Assembly: GCF_901933205.1 (NCBI RefSeq)
Contig: NC_044576.1
Coordinates: forward strand, 6,047,024-6,111,023
From: Camarhynchus parvulus
Taxonomy: Eukaryota; Chordata; Aves; Passeriformes; Thraupidae
Direction of reading: 5' to 3'
DNA length: 64,000 nucleotides
Under the pieces are notes generated by a model. The model ran no database searches, was not told where the DNA came from, and saw only the letters and a list, made by a program, of their open reading frames with translations. Shown here one piece after another: positions 12,954-25,200 of this stretch; position 1 is the stretch's first letter; each line of letters opens with the position of its first letter. Made by a program: the position numbers and the translations under genes.

Positions 12954-13200
12954 CTATAGCGGTTTGGCCTTCTTACCCATCTTTGATTTTGCACTCACTT
13001 TCCTGGCAGAGCAGACTGGCTCACCCTTCTTTTGTGCTCTCCATATTTCCCTTGGGCAATCGACAGGTTCATAGAAGCATTTCACTGGCTGCAAGCTGGC
13101 TTTTTCATCCTTTGCTTTTTTCAACAAGATCCTTCCTTTTTGAAAGGAATGAGCCTTTGCATCAGGGATGTTGTATGAAGCGTGTTGACTTCCTCGGCTC
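12954..13200 (-). CDS. ZNF365: ZNF365 coding exon 4 (C-terminus and stop)
   Basis: Begins after an ATTTCAG acceptor (ending 13201) and completes the split Leu codon. It then reads SRGSQHASYNIPDAKAH and LLKKAKDEKASLQP, matching human SRG...LKKAKDD.ASMQP, and ends in a basic KMGKKAKPL followed by TAG (12956-12954). It is several residues shorter at the end than the human protein. A perfect hairpin sits just upstream of the acceptor and there is little polypyrimidine tract (see findings). Confidence 0.92.
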
Positions 13201-16200
13201 CTGAAATTAATAATAGTGATTATTAATAACTGTTATTCAGTCTTGCAAACTGACAGGTCCCCAAAATATCCCAAACCCTTACTTTTTAAAAAACAAAAAT
13301 AGTCTTGTTTTACAGAACAAGGCTGCATGTTAAAAACAGAGTTGTAAGATTAATTACATTCCTTAGTATTCAAAAGCATTCCTTACTAAAATAACCCCTA
13401 GGTGTGTTACTGGTGCACTCTTCATGTGTGTTCATCTGCACTTTGATTCTGATCAGCATTCTGCTGATTTTGGAGTGCTGAGACCTTACTGAGGTCTATA
13501 CTTGGTGATCTGCAGGGATTTTAAAGATGCACATGTTCACATTCTGCAAAGAATGAACATCCCTTGGTCTTGGGAAGACCACACAGCACCAGTAAGAGTA
13601 GAAAGAAGATGCAGAAACTGTAGGGACTTCTTTGTGCAATATCAGTGCTGCCCTGGACTGCACCCAGGCCCCAGGGAGCTGCTGCTACAAATGGCCAATA
13701 GCTCAGGAAACTCCATGCTCTGCCTTTGTGCTGACCACACATCCAGGGAAACTTCAGCTTCCCTTTTAGGCTTTGATTTAAAACAGGAGAAGAAGAAAGG
13801 GGAATACAAAAACTGGTGGGAAGAAGGTTATGAAAGCTTAAAGGCCAAAGTAAGCTGAATTCTTTGTTCTCTCTGTGTTGGCTCAAACCCAGCAAGATTT
13901 GCAGAAATTGTTGAGCTCAGGTGGAGTGACAGCTAAGTGCCCAGTGCTGCAAAGGCTGAACCATGCACTCTGAAATATTACATCAAAACTGCAGTTCCAC
14001 AGTTTGGCTAAGGTCATTATAGTCCCTTTTAACATAATCTTTAAATGTTTTACAGCAGATGCATTAGTGTAACAGCAGAACTATGAATGTAAGGCACCAG
14101 CTCATGCCTACCCAGCTCCTGTGACTGAAGAGCAGATGTGCTGATGTACAAACTGATCTCTTAAGGGATCCCACAGGGCTATTTTCCATTGCCTGTTATT
14201 TCTAAAACCATGTATCTGTAGTATTATTTCTTCTAGGACTTAAATCATATTGCACACTTGACAAAGCCAGTTGTGGAAAAAGCTGTGGTTACTCATGTGT
14301 GTAAAGTGTAAACCCTCCTGCTCTTTAGGAAGATGAGAAGTGTGTCATGGAAGTCTGTATTTGTTGGTAGGGGGCAGTGAGGGTCATCTGACATTACAGG
14401 AACTGAGCCTTACCTATGTAACAGCATTACCTGGTTGGCAGCTTTGCTAAGCAGATTTCACTAGGGGAGGTTTAGGGGGCTGAAATGCTGTGCAGGTCCA
14501 AGCTGGAACTTGCAGGCACTGTCTCATCCTGGCCTGGTGCAGGCCTGGGCTCTGACCACTTGCTGGGGCTTAGGAATGACCTGTGTAAATGCACAAGTGT
14601 TGGCCACTCCAACTCCACTTTACCATCAGTTCTTGGGTGCTGTTTTCTCCAATCCATTACTTAGCTGTTGTTTAAAGATGCAGAGTTCTGTTTTTCTCAG
14701 ATGTTGTTATGGTAAAGAAGCAACATAATTTATTCCCAAGCATACACAGGCATTATTACAGGTGATGTTAGGCAGTCCCCTGCTGCACTGAATGAAGCTA
14801 CTAAAACCAGAAGGTCAAGGTCAGTATAATCTCAGGGACTACCTAAAGGGGCTAAACTGTACTTAAATTGAATGACTTTATGGCAGAGAAGATGGACGTC
14901 TGTCCCCAGTTCACAGTCAGGGTAAGAAAGTAGCCAAGATGGAAGAAGATGCAGGTCACTGCATGTGAAATGCAAAGCTGCCAGCTCCAGATACAGGAAA
15001 TGCTTTTTCACTGAAAGCAGCAGCTCTGCAACATAAGTGACTGTAGAGAGTCTGAACTTCTCACACATATTCCTAATGTGTTTTGTTATGGAGAAGGACT
15101 TGTGGTGGTGCAATGGGAAAAAGTCCTGAACTTGCGTCCCCACAAGGAAAGGCTGCCCTGAAGAGGGGTGCAGTGCCTGGCTGCCACTTGGCCAAGCAGC
15201 ACGTGGTGCTCCAAACCACCTGCTGGGACTCATGACCAAGTCACAAAGACATGGGAGACCACCCCAATTAGTTCTGCTGCTCCCAGGACAGCTGCTTGAG
15301 TAACCTGAGATTGTCAGTGCCCATGCTTGGTCAGGGCACTTGTTGGGTGATATGATTGTTACTGTCAGTTAGGAAATGACAACTGTCTCTCTCCTACCTG
15401 CAGAATGTTAAAGATATTTTCAACTGAAACTTGGACTGTGTGTAGCCAAAGAGATTCAACTCCTGTAGCTTTGCAATAGGCTATTATAGTCAGCAGGAAG
15501 GAGTAATTTGTTTAACAGAAAATTAGCATTCTTTATTTTCTTTAGAGAATATCTGATTTTAGTTTAGTTTCAGCAGAAATCTGGTTGTCCTCAATTACAT
15601 GACATAAATAGAGACCATCTGTAGGTCCCAACCTATAAGGTAAAATGTAAAAACAGAAATGTAAGCACGTCAACTTATTGCATTTAAGTTAAAAAAAAGG
15701 AGATATACATACAGGCATCTGGGTTTCTTATTTAATGAAATGTCTGTAAACTGCAATGAAAACAAAACCAGGTTATTACTATTGCATTTTCAAGTAATTA
15801 AAGTACAAGAATAAAATATACACAATCTTTAAAATTGTATTTCCATTCTCACATGTTAAAACTAGAACATTCAGGAAAGAAACCAAAAAAGACACCTCTT
15901 TTACAGATTATTACTCTTCCATCTTATCAACATGTTTTTAAAATTCATAATGTGTGAGTTGTTAGTGGTTGCATTTTTCCCATTATTTTTATTGTAACTA
16001 TAATCAAAGTAAATTGCTAAAGAAGTGTGGGCTGAACAGAGATCTTTCACATTAGATTAAACAGTATGGATACAATGAGAAGTAATTATTGTGTTCAAGA
16101 TAATTAATAAAGGCCAGTGGCTGAATAAGCTGTATGAAATTAACTTTCTCTCAGATCCTTTCATTTTTCAGTGATAACATTTCCTTTACACAAGTAGCTA

Positions 16201-19200
16201 GGAAGCTCCACTACAAGCCCTTGGCTCTGCCACACTTGCACTGAAGGGTGAAGGGTGAGGACACAAACATTTCTCTCCCCTCCTGCAAATCCTGAGACCA
16301 GCTAGGGACAGCATAGCTCAATGCCAGGGCAAATTTGCATGAATTCATTTTTTACAGCAGTTTGGTTCACAGTGTGGAAACACTTTGTCTAGTCCCTCTT
16401 TTGGTGGGGGTCAGAAAAGGAGGTGTTTAATGCCAGCTCAGCTTAAATTGATTTTTTTTTGTACTAAATAGGTTCTTTGTACTGAGCTCTCATCAGAGCT
16501 GCTACACTGAGCCTTTGAATATCATTTAATGAAGTCACCGAGACAAGCAAGTCAGATTTGGCATCTGAAAATGATTATGTTCTTGTAAATGTTCCTTCTG
16601 TCCCTGCTATTGTCCACACTTTGCAGATGGATTTTTGCCCAGCCTGACTTTGCTTGTCATCTGTCTTGGTTGGTGTCTGGAGCCATCTCATGGTGTACTT
16701 TCCTGTACCCCCTGAAGGTCAGGATGGTCAATATTTGGATGGATGGCCTTAGAGGAATGCTGAAGTTACCCAGAAATCAGGGCAGGTGCCTTAAAAATCA
16801 GAGCCCTCCCCAAGGGACACTGCTGAGCCTGGCATTATGATAAACACATCCAGAGCAAGAGAGATGATTTAATATTGAGGCCCATCTGTACAGTGCTCCA
16901 TAATCTTCTCACAGATACTGTCTGAGATGCCTGCACTGCATTTCAGTTCTTCTTACCTAAAGCTTGTTGTCTTCCAAGTAGCCCTGGGAACATTTCCTTT
17001 CCACCACTGCATACCTGTTCAGTGCTGTGCATGATCAAATGCCTTCTTTTCACATCCCAGGGTGGGCAACTACTTAGCACAGGCAGCACAGGGTATTCAA
17101 TTAAACTGAAATGTTCCTTGGAAGTCCTGTGCCTAAAACTTGTCATATAAATGTAATGCATTGTAGGAAAATACTGAGTTTAGGTATTAAAAATGAGGGC
17201 TTTAAAAGAAATAATGTATTTTAAAAAGTAATGTTCTTGGATTTCTAATCCATGGGATACAGGCCTGGGGGAATCCATTCCCCATTTCTAAGAGTCCCAT
17301 GATAGGTAACTACCAGAGGCCAGATGATTTGCCAGCAAGCTGATGTATCACCTATAGGGATCTATGTCTTTCCTGAAAATCTTCAGGCATCCCAAAAAGA
17401 CTGCCAAGTCACATTAAAAAAAGTGTTCATGGCAAAGGCAACAGCAGCAATAGCCAAAGCTGGAAAAATTTTAAATATCTATCAAACATTTCATTACTCT
17501 CTGCTCTCCCTTTATCATCTTTGGCTGTTGCTGCTTTCACAAATGCACATCTGCCTGCAGCAGTGCTTAGCCTGAGCCACCGAGCCCACCCATATTCCAA
17601 GTGCAGAGCTTTGGCTGCAGGGGGAGGGTGGCAGCAAAGGGAAGGGCTCTGCTGGCTTACCACGTGCTCGCTGATGTCAGCGTGGTTGCACACCATCTGC
17701 TGGCTTTGGTAATATTCCAGCTGCCTCTCTGCCAGATCCACGCGCTGCAACAGGTTCTCGATGAAGTGCTGCAGCCTGGCTTTCCCCCGCACTTCTTTTT
17801 CTGCTGCTTCTTCCAGGAAGTGGTTGAAAGTAACAACTTCTCTGCAAGATGGAAACATTGCAAAGAGGCCACGTTTAGATAGCAGCTCCCTGGTCTCACC
17901 TTTGCCAAAAATTACTGGTGCTTCTCCAGTTTGTCATGGCGTGCCTAATTACTGTCCTCCACCATTATCAAAAGATTTCAACTTTTTTGTGGACAAAGTG
18001 AAGATCTGGAAGCCTGAATGCTGAATTGAGGTTTATGGGCAGTGGGTTTGGGTTGGAGCTTTTTCACTTCATTTAATGTCTTGGAATTAGTCTTTACTGG
18101 TCCATAGAGCAGAAATATGATTAAGCGTCACATCTCAAAGTATCTGGAGACAGCTGTATCTGCTTTCTCTTTTTTTACTGAACCATGAGAATATTAGCTC
18201 TGAAATATGAAGAGAAACAGATGACCTCCCAAATTAATCTTTTCATTTCATCACAATCTAACAACGGTCACTTAATGTTGCTGCTGGGGTGGTTTCTAAC
18301 TCAAAAGAGCTACTGTGGCCATTAAATTTAATGTTGACTGCATTACTACAGGTATGTCCAAGTGTGGTGTTATGACCTGGAGCCAGAGGGAGCATGGAAG
18401 ATTAACAGATAATCTACAGATTATAGACCAAGGAGTACATGTATGGGAAGAACAAGTTTTAGGTAAGGAGTTTAGGAATGTGTCTTGTTGTGTAACCCAA
18501 CTGGAAGAAACAGAGAGCACCAGTGACTGTGAAAGCTCCTGGCTGAGCCACTTCTCATTTCTAAGTTCTCTGCATATTTACTATCAGTAATCAGGATACC
18601 ACTTGGACCTCCAGTATCAAAGAACTATTTAGGTGAAAGAAGTTTGGTTGTAGATTGAAGCATGTATTACAAAAGAAGACAAATCTGAACATGTAGGACT
18701 TCCCTGGTTAATAAATGCCTGGATAAATATTTTTTACTCTGCCAGTGAAGCCATGTTAATTTTTGCTTTGTACAAAAAGGGTGGGAGTTGAGGGACCTTG
18801 CCAAATGAGAAAAGGCATGATTGCTCAGTAGAAATACATTGCCTGAGGAAAAAGCATTTTAAGTAGAAACTATGAAACAGTTTGTGGCAGAAATAACCTT
18901 TCAAAGCTTAGCTTGTTTATAACAAATCCAAAGTTTCTCTGCGTTTTGTTGTTTTAACTCAGCATGCTTGTAGTTAATTGGTTTTATGTAGGATAGTTGT
19001 TTCAACAGTGAGCTGCTTTGTGCTAAGAGTGGTCAGCCCTGGAAATTCACCACCTAGGATTCAGGCTGTGCCTGCCTGCTCCATACTACAGCAGAGTTCT
19101 GTTTGCATGACTGATCTAATGGTAGGAATCAGGTAAAAACAAGCATGTATTGTTTGGATGAAAAATGTGGATGAGTAATAGTTTATACTAACTCACCCAT

Positions 19201-22200
19201 AAAATCTGGCTTAAGAAACAGAGAGGTAACTTGTTTGTTAAGCTCAGCTAATCCATTTAATTTCAAGGCTCTGAACAGTTTTAGTGATTATTACCTTACC
19301 CAGAGCAACCTGATACTAGAGAACCACTGAGGAATGCTCAGGGAGAAGGCAATCTAAACTCATTAAAGTAAATTTTAGGGCTTCATTGTCACCACACTGT
19401 AACTTCTTTGACTTCATAACTTATGATTAACTTTACTTCATTAGTCAGTTCATATAATTTTGGGTTAACATAGGAGCAACCTGAAGTCCTTGCTGTTTCA
19501 TCAGGGTCCTCTTTTACAGGGGACAGGGAGCTCAAAAGGACAGCAACTCAGCAGGTTGGCTCCAAATCCCTCTCCTTTTGTGTAAGGAAGAGCTGTGCAC
19601 AGCCTGGCAGGCTGCTGACCCTCCAGTGGGAAGGTGGGAGAGTGGGGAGCTGCTAGCCTGGGACACCATGAGGATGTCCCTCCCAGGCACTCAGTCAGCC
19701 TCTGAGTTTGGCTGCAGCAGGAGGCCACAAACATGAGTAACTGGCATTTTTTTAAATAGGTGATAGTTTCAAGAATGCTAACATTTGTAATTATCTCAGC
19801 AAAGGTAATTAGTAAGAATTCATTAGTTGCCTGTTCTATGGCACAAATAATCACCAAGAGATTTTCCTTTCCTACAAATGTCTCAATAATATACCATAAG
19901 GAGGCCAGAGGGGAGCAGAGTTTTTTTCAGGAAGATCTAGATGACTGTCAGGAGGAGAAGAGACTCATAATGTCAATAAAATCCCTAGTATTGTCCTTGC
20001 TTTCTAGGCTAAAGATAACTTTGCATCCTACGTGCCATTATTTGTAAGAACTGTTATTAGCAGCAATAGTAGCATATCCACAACTTCTCTCTGTTTAGCT
20101 GCCTTTGTACAGCCTATGAACCTACCTTTAATAACTTTAATCTAAACATTTTCCTTTGGGCTGAAATGCATTCTGTGAATTCCCTTTGGAAAGCCAGGAG
20201 CCAGAACACACCCACACACTAGGGCTCTGTCACACACCTTGCACTGATAAGCAGCACTTCTGTTAGTTCAGCTACTTTCTTTGTTTCCACTTCATTCTCA
20301 TCTCTCAGAAGAACAAGATCAAGCCCTGAGGAGTGACTGCTAATAAGTGTCTCTACTTGCTCCAACACTTCTTCCTCAGAGAGCTCACTCCTTGCCCAGC
20401 TATGCCTTGGTTACCTGAAGGGAGTTCCCAGAAGAACTTTTAGCCTCCTCCACTGTGAACAATAGGGAAATGGTTCAAAGAACTCCTGTAGCTTCCTGCA
20501 GCTGCTGTTTATCTGTCTAATTGCCCTTCCTGTGTCTTGTAGTTTGCCCAGACTTTTTCTCAGTCCTACTGATGACCCTTTCCCTTCAATTTTATTTCTG
20601 GATATCTGTGATGATTTTTTTTGCTTATATTCTTTATTTTGCTTTCAAATTATTTCTCCAGACCTCTGCCAAATTTTTGAAAATTATATGACAGGATCTC
20701 TGTCTTTCACTCTCTATTCTCATGCTTGTGGAAAGATGGGTGTTCACAGAGGTCTGACACTGCTCTTCATGAAGTCAGGGGGAAGCTGAAGCCATGAATA
20801 TTGTGGGGCCCACGTGGTAGAGGCATAAACCAGAGCACAGCAGCAGGGGCCCACTGGGCTCTGTGTCCTGACAGCACAGCCTTGTGAGCAGCATTCACCT
20901 GAAACTGGAACAACTTTGTTAAAGGGGCTCAGACCTGGGGTGTTGCCCTTTTAACAAGAGGTCTCTGCTGCCCTGCACTGACTATTCTACATCTGGAGCA
21001 CTTCTGTTATATTGAGGAAAGGTTCCATGGAATTATTAACTCCCCCTGAGAGTTCCTCTGCTCTCAGCATCATCTCTTTACTGCTCTGCTCCTCTGCCCA
21101 GCAGACTCCTGCCCCCTTCCCCCCAGCTCTGCACCCTGGCACTTACAGGGGTAAGCAACAGATCCTGACACTGCATGTTCTGAGTGGTGTAGATGATGCT
21201 CAATGCACCCTGGATCTCTTAAATTACTGTAATCTCATCTGCTCACAGTTTACTATACCAACACTAAGGTATGTGTTTACAGTGTTTACCGGCCTGTGAC
21301 TGGGCAGCAGGGAGAAACGGGAGAAAAGTGGATTTCTTGGTTTGTCCTGGGAGATGCTCTGTCAGATGAAACCTTTCAGGAAGAGGGAATTGCTCCTGCA
21401 GCCTGGAGAGCAGGGAGTGTATTGAGCTGCCAGCAGCAGGGTGAGGCAAGTGAGAGGGGAAGACATGGGAGATGCAACCTGGGAGGTGTCCAAGAGGAGC
21501 AGGAGATGCCTGTACTGCCAGAGTGTCAGGAAGGAGTTCTTCGAGAGCCAGAGGAGTCCAGGGGAAATTTATTGCAGTACAGCAGGCACCTCAGAGGTGT
21601 TCAGCTGAAAAAACAAGTGCAGGGGGAAGAACTCACTGTAAGTAAGGAAGGCTTGCTGCCAAAGCTTTTATTTTAATCTGACTCTGCCAGGCAGTTCACC
21701 TGTTACAGTTAACTAGACTTAAGTAGTTTGGCATTTTGCATCCCAACCGCAGCCTAGCCCAAAAAACTTCTTTATGGAGGCTGTTACCACGAAACAACTT
21801 GAGATGTGGTAAATAAAGTTATAAATCATAGGCTGACTAGGTGACATTTATTCTTCTGCCTTTACCACTGGATTATTCAGCGCTCCTTTAGGATGAGTGA
21901 GCTGCAGTTCTTGTTTACTGGAGCAGTTGCCAGCACAGGGATCCTGGGAGATGCTCAGTGTTTGTATGACTTTCAGCAGCTAAGAGTGACATACACTGAC
22001 TAAATGCAGAGGGTGGGACAGCTCCAGCTCCTTAACACCTGACAAGAAGGGCTAATGAGTTCTCACATTGCAACCAAGCCCTCCCACGGATGCATAGCAC
22101 TGGCCCCAGGACTGTCACAGCAACACTGACACCTGCAGCTGCTCTGGAGGTGGAGATAAGCACAAGGCTCCATGCAGGTTTTGCATGCAGTATCAAATCA

Positions 22201-25200
22201 CTTTAGAGAATCACATTTAGCATAACTCTGTCTAAAATCAATAGAAAACAAAACCATTATTTTACCTGAAGGTGGGAAAATTCCTACCACAGAAAGTAGT
22301 AAAGTGATTTACTTCTCAAAATATTTAATATGTATATTCATTAAGTATTAATGCCACTGACCTTATCCATCACCCAACTGGTGTTTTTGCCTGAAGGCTG
22401 CTGTTATTCATTAGGTTGTGGTTTCACATTACCACACCACTAAAAGCACATTTGATTTAAGAGATTCACACCTCCTCCCTCAGAAAGTTATTGTGCCCAT
22501 TCAGTGGGCTGTGTTCTAGACAGAGCCCTGAATCTACTGGGGTGACACTGAAGATTTTAAGCTTTATTTCACAGAGCCATTCTGTGGGACAGTCATGCTA
22601 GGCTTAAACCTGTGCAGCTGCATGAGGGGGAGTAATCTCTTGAGTAGGAAGATGAAAGAAAACAGGAAAGAGGGAGCAGGATTACCTAAAACTGAGGGTG
22701 GAAGAACAATGTGTAATTGTAGTTGTACTCTGCTTAAAGCAAATCAGAACTGTTTTGTGGTACAATTGAGACCCCTTTTTAAAGAAAAGCTGTTTGAAAG
22801 CACAAATTGCAGTGATCTCTAAAAGCCAGCTCTTAATCCAATTGTCAAGATGTTATCTGCACAGATAATTTCATTAATTGCAAATTTAAGGTGAAGCCAC
22901 TGGCAAGAATAACTACTGCCCACAACAGCTATTCTGAATTAATCCTTGCATTCCAGGCTATGTCAAAGCAGAGGCATGGCCAGTCTCAAGACAAGTGCAT
23001 TAGACTGGTTAGAGAAATTACTGTCAGAGATATGGCAAGGTACAACATTAATGATCTTACTCTATGATTAGGAGACCAAGTGAAGCTGTTTAAGTTACCA
23101 TTGAAGGTGGATTCCAGCTGAAGATCATCCCTTCTTACCCCGTTCAAACTTACTGAAAATCAAACTCTACCAGTTTCAATTTTCTTACATTACACCCAGA
23201 AACAAGCCTCTCAGTGTCCTCTAGCAGTTGAGTTCATAGCTGGTTTTTGTTTCAATGGTTTTCTTGATATCTTATTCAACGAAGTCTTATGCCCTTTGGG
23301 CATGCTTCTGTGTTATCTTTAAGATCACAGCACTCACTCTAAGTTGCATTCTCCTTCATCAAACATGGAATCCCTTTCAGGGCACATTTTCTAATTAAAT
23401 AATTCCTTTGCTCAGCAGCTCTGTGCTTAGAGTAATACTATCTCAGCTATGTATTAATATAGTCAGTGTTGTACCTCCAGCTGTCCTACCCCTCAACAGA
23501 GTTCACCTCCACGAGGGCCTCACACCAGTATCAGCACATACCTGCATGCATACTGGCACTACAGTTTTTGTAAGGAAACAAAGAAAATTTAACTAAAAAG
23601 GTATCTTCACTTCATTGCTGTCTTTGTTGGTCTGCTAAAGGCCTTATTTAAAAAAAAAACCCAAAAAATAATCAACTGACAAGTCTAAAGAAATAACCCC
23701 ACTGATCCTACAAGTGCTTCAAATGGGCAGCCCTGTTCCAGCTGATGGTCTAAACCAACACTCAGATGTTTCAGGGAAGGTGTTTTCTTTTTTCTGCTGC
23801 TAAGAGGAAAAGATTTGCAGCTACACTAGCTCAATACCAATGCTAATTTTAGGAAAAGTTATCCATATTCACAAGATTGCTTATGGAAAAAAAAATCCAA
23901 AGAAACTGATGAAAGCATTTATTTCTGAAGGTCAGCAAGTATCAAAGCAGTCCCTAAGGGATGCCTTTGACTTTCCACAAGCTGCAGTGAGAACTGCTTC
24001 TGCAATTTCCATTATGCAGTCTTGTTTGGCTTTCTAATCATCTGGACTTCTTCCAGAAATCAAAGCCAAAGTTAAGATCCTCCTTTTTTGAAGGACAATG
24101 TCTTCTTAGCACACCAAGTAAGTTCTGAACACACAAAGGATCGAATATATAGACAGGTCTCAGTTTACCAACAGCCCATGAGAAAGCCAGACAAGTGTCA
24201 CTATTGTTACCAAAGTCATGAACTTTTTCCTCTACTACAGCACATCACCCAGTGCCTCCCTGCTGCTGGAGTAAAGCTAACTGTCCCAGGCATTTTTAGA
24301 GAATCAGCTCTGAAAAGCTGCTCTAGAAGTCCTGCTCTTACAAAGCAATTTTTATACCTACCTTCCTTCTCAATTTGCTAATTATACAATGACCTTTCAA
24401 TTGGAAAGACAAACAGTGAATTTTTCTATGGCACTATCCCTTGTAATTCCCCAGGATGGGAAATGAAGGAATCATCTAAATGAGAAAAAACCCAACACGC
24501 TTCCAGTTTTTCCTAAGTGAATTCAACCTATTCTTTTACCCCGCCTACCTTCCCAGTGTCCTCAGAGTAACCTCAGAGGCACTGCTGTGGGGCTGGGCAC
24601 AGACACAGTCAACAACAAATTCTGACTGCCCTCCTCCACCCTTGGTACTCAGGGCTGCTATTCTTCCATCCTACCCACTGCCATGCATTACACACATTTA
24701 CCTGTAGAAATTAACACACTGCTGTGTCAGAACTGTTCACTCATTCCTATTGCTGCATTTGCTTTCAAGTCTTTGTTGAAAGTGGAAGCAAAACCCTAAA
24801 GAGCAATACTCTGAAGTATTCTGTGAGTACTCTGTGAAGTCTCTTGTGCAGCTGCCTCTTTTGGTTAGTGTTTCTAGCCAAGTAACCTTCAGCATTCCCT
24901 GTAACATCAACTTAGGAGCTACCTCATCATTTGTTTATGCATTCACCCTCCTCCTTTCAAGACAAGAATTCTAACAGCAATCATCTGAGCTCCCGCCCCT
25001 TTCCTGAGCCTGGCAATGTCCTAGTGTGAAGGATGTTTTCCCACTTCTCATTCTGTATTCAGTCTCTTCTGGCCTCAGAACACCAGCCTGACAGTGCTGC
25101 TGGTAAGTAATCTGCCAAAGAGCACGTGGCCTCTTCCTTGTTCCTTTTCCTAATACAGTTAAAAATCACAACTTCAGCTGTCTTTTTCTTTTCAAAGATC

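Noticed and set aside
13502..13895. Opposed 118- and 124-codon frames in ZNF365 intron 3
   Set aside because: They overlap one another on opposite strands, lack splice sites in phase with ZNF365, and match nothing known.
16945..16985. Candidate small exon of ZNF365 on the minus strand ending at a GTAAGA donor
   Set aside because: In the required phase it ends in a TAG stop and does not resemble the expected peptide; the true connecting exon is at 15713-15750.
21296..21676. 126-codon plus-strand frame in ZNF365 intron 1
   Set aside because: Glu/Gln/Gly-rich with no family I recognise, antisense to the host gene, and no promoter or splice context.
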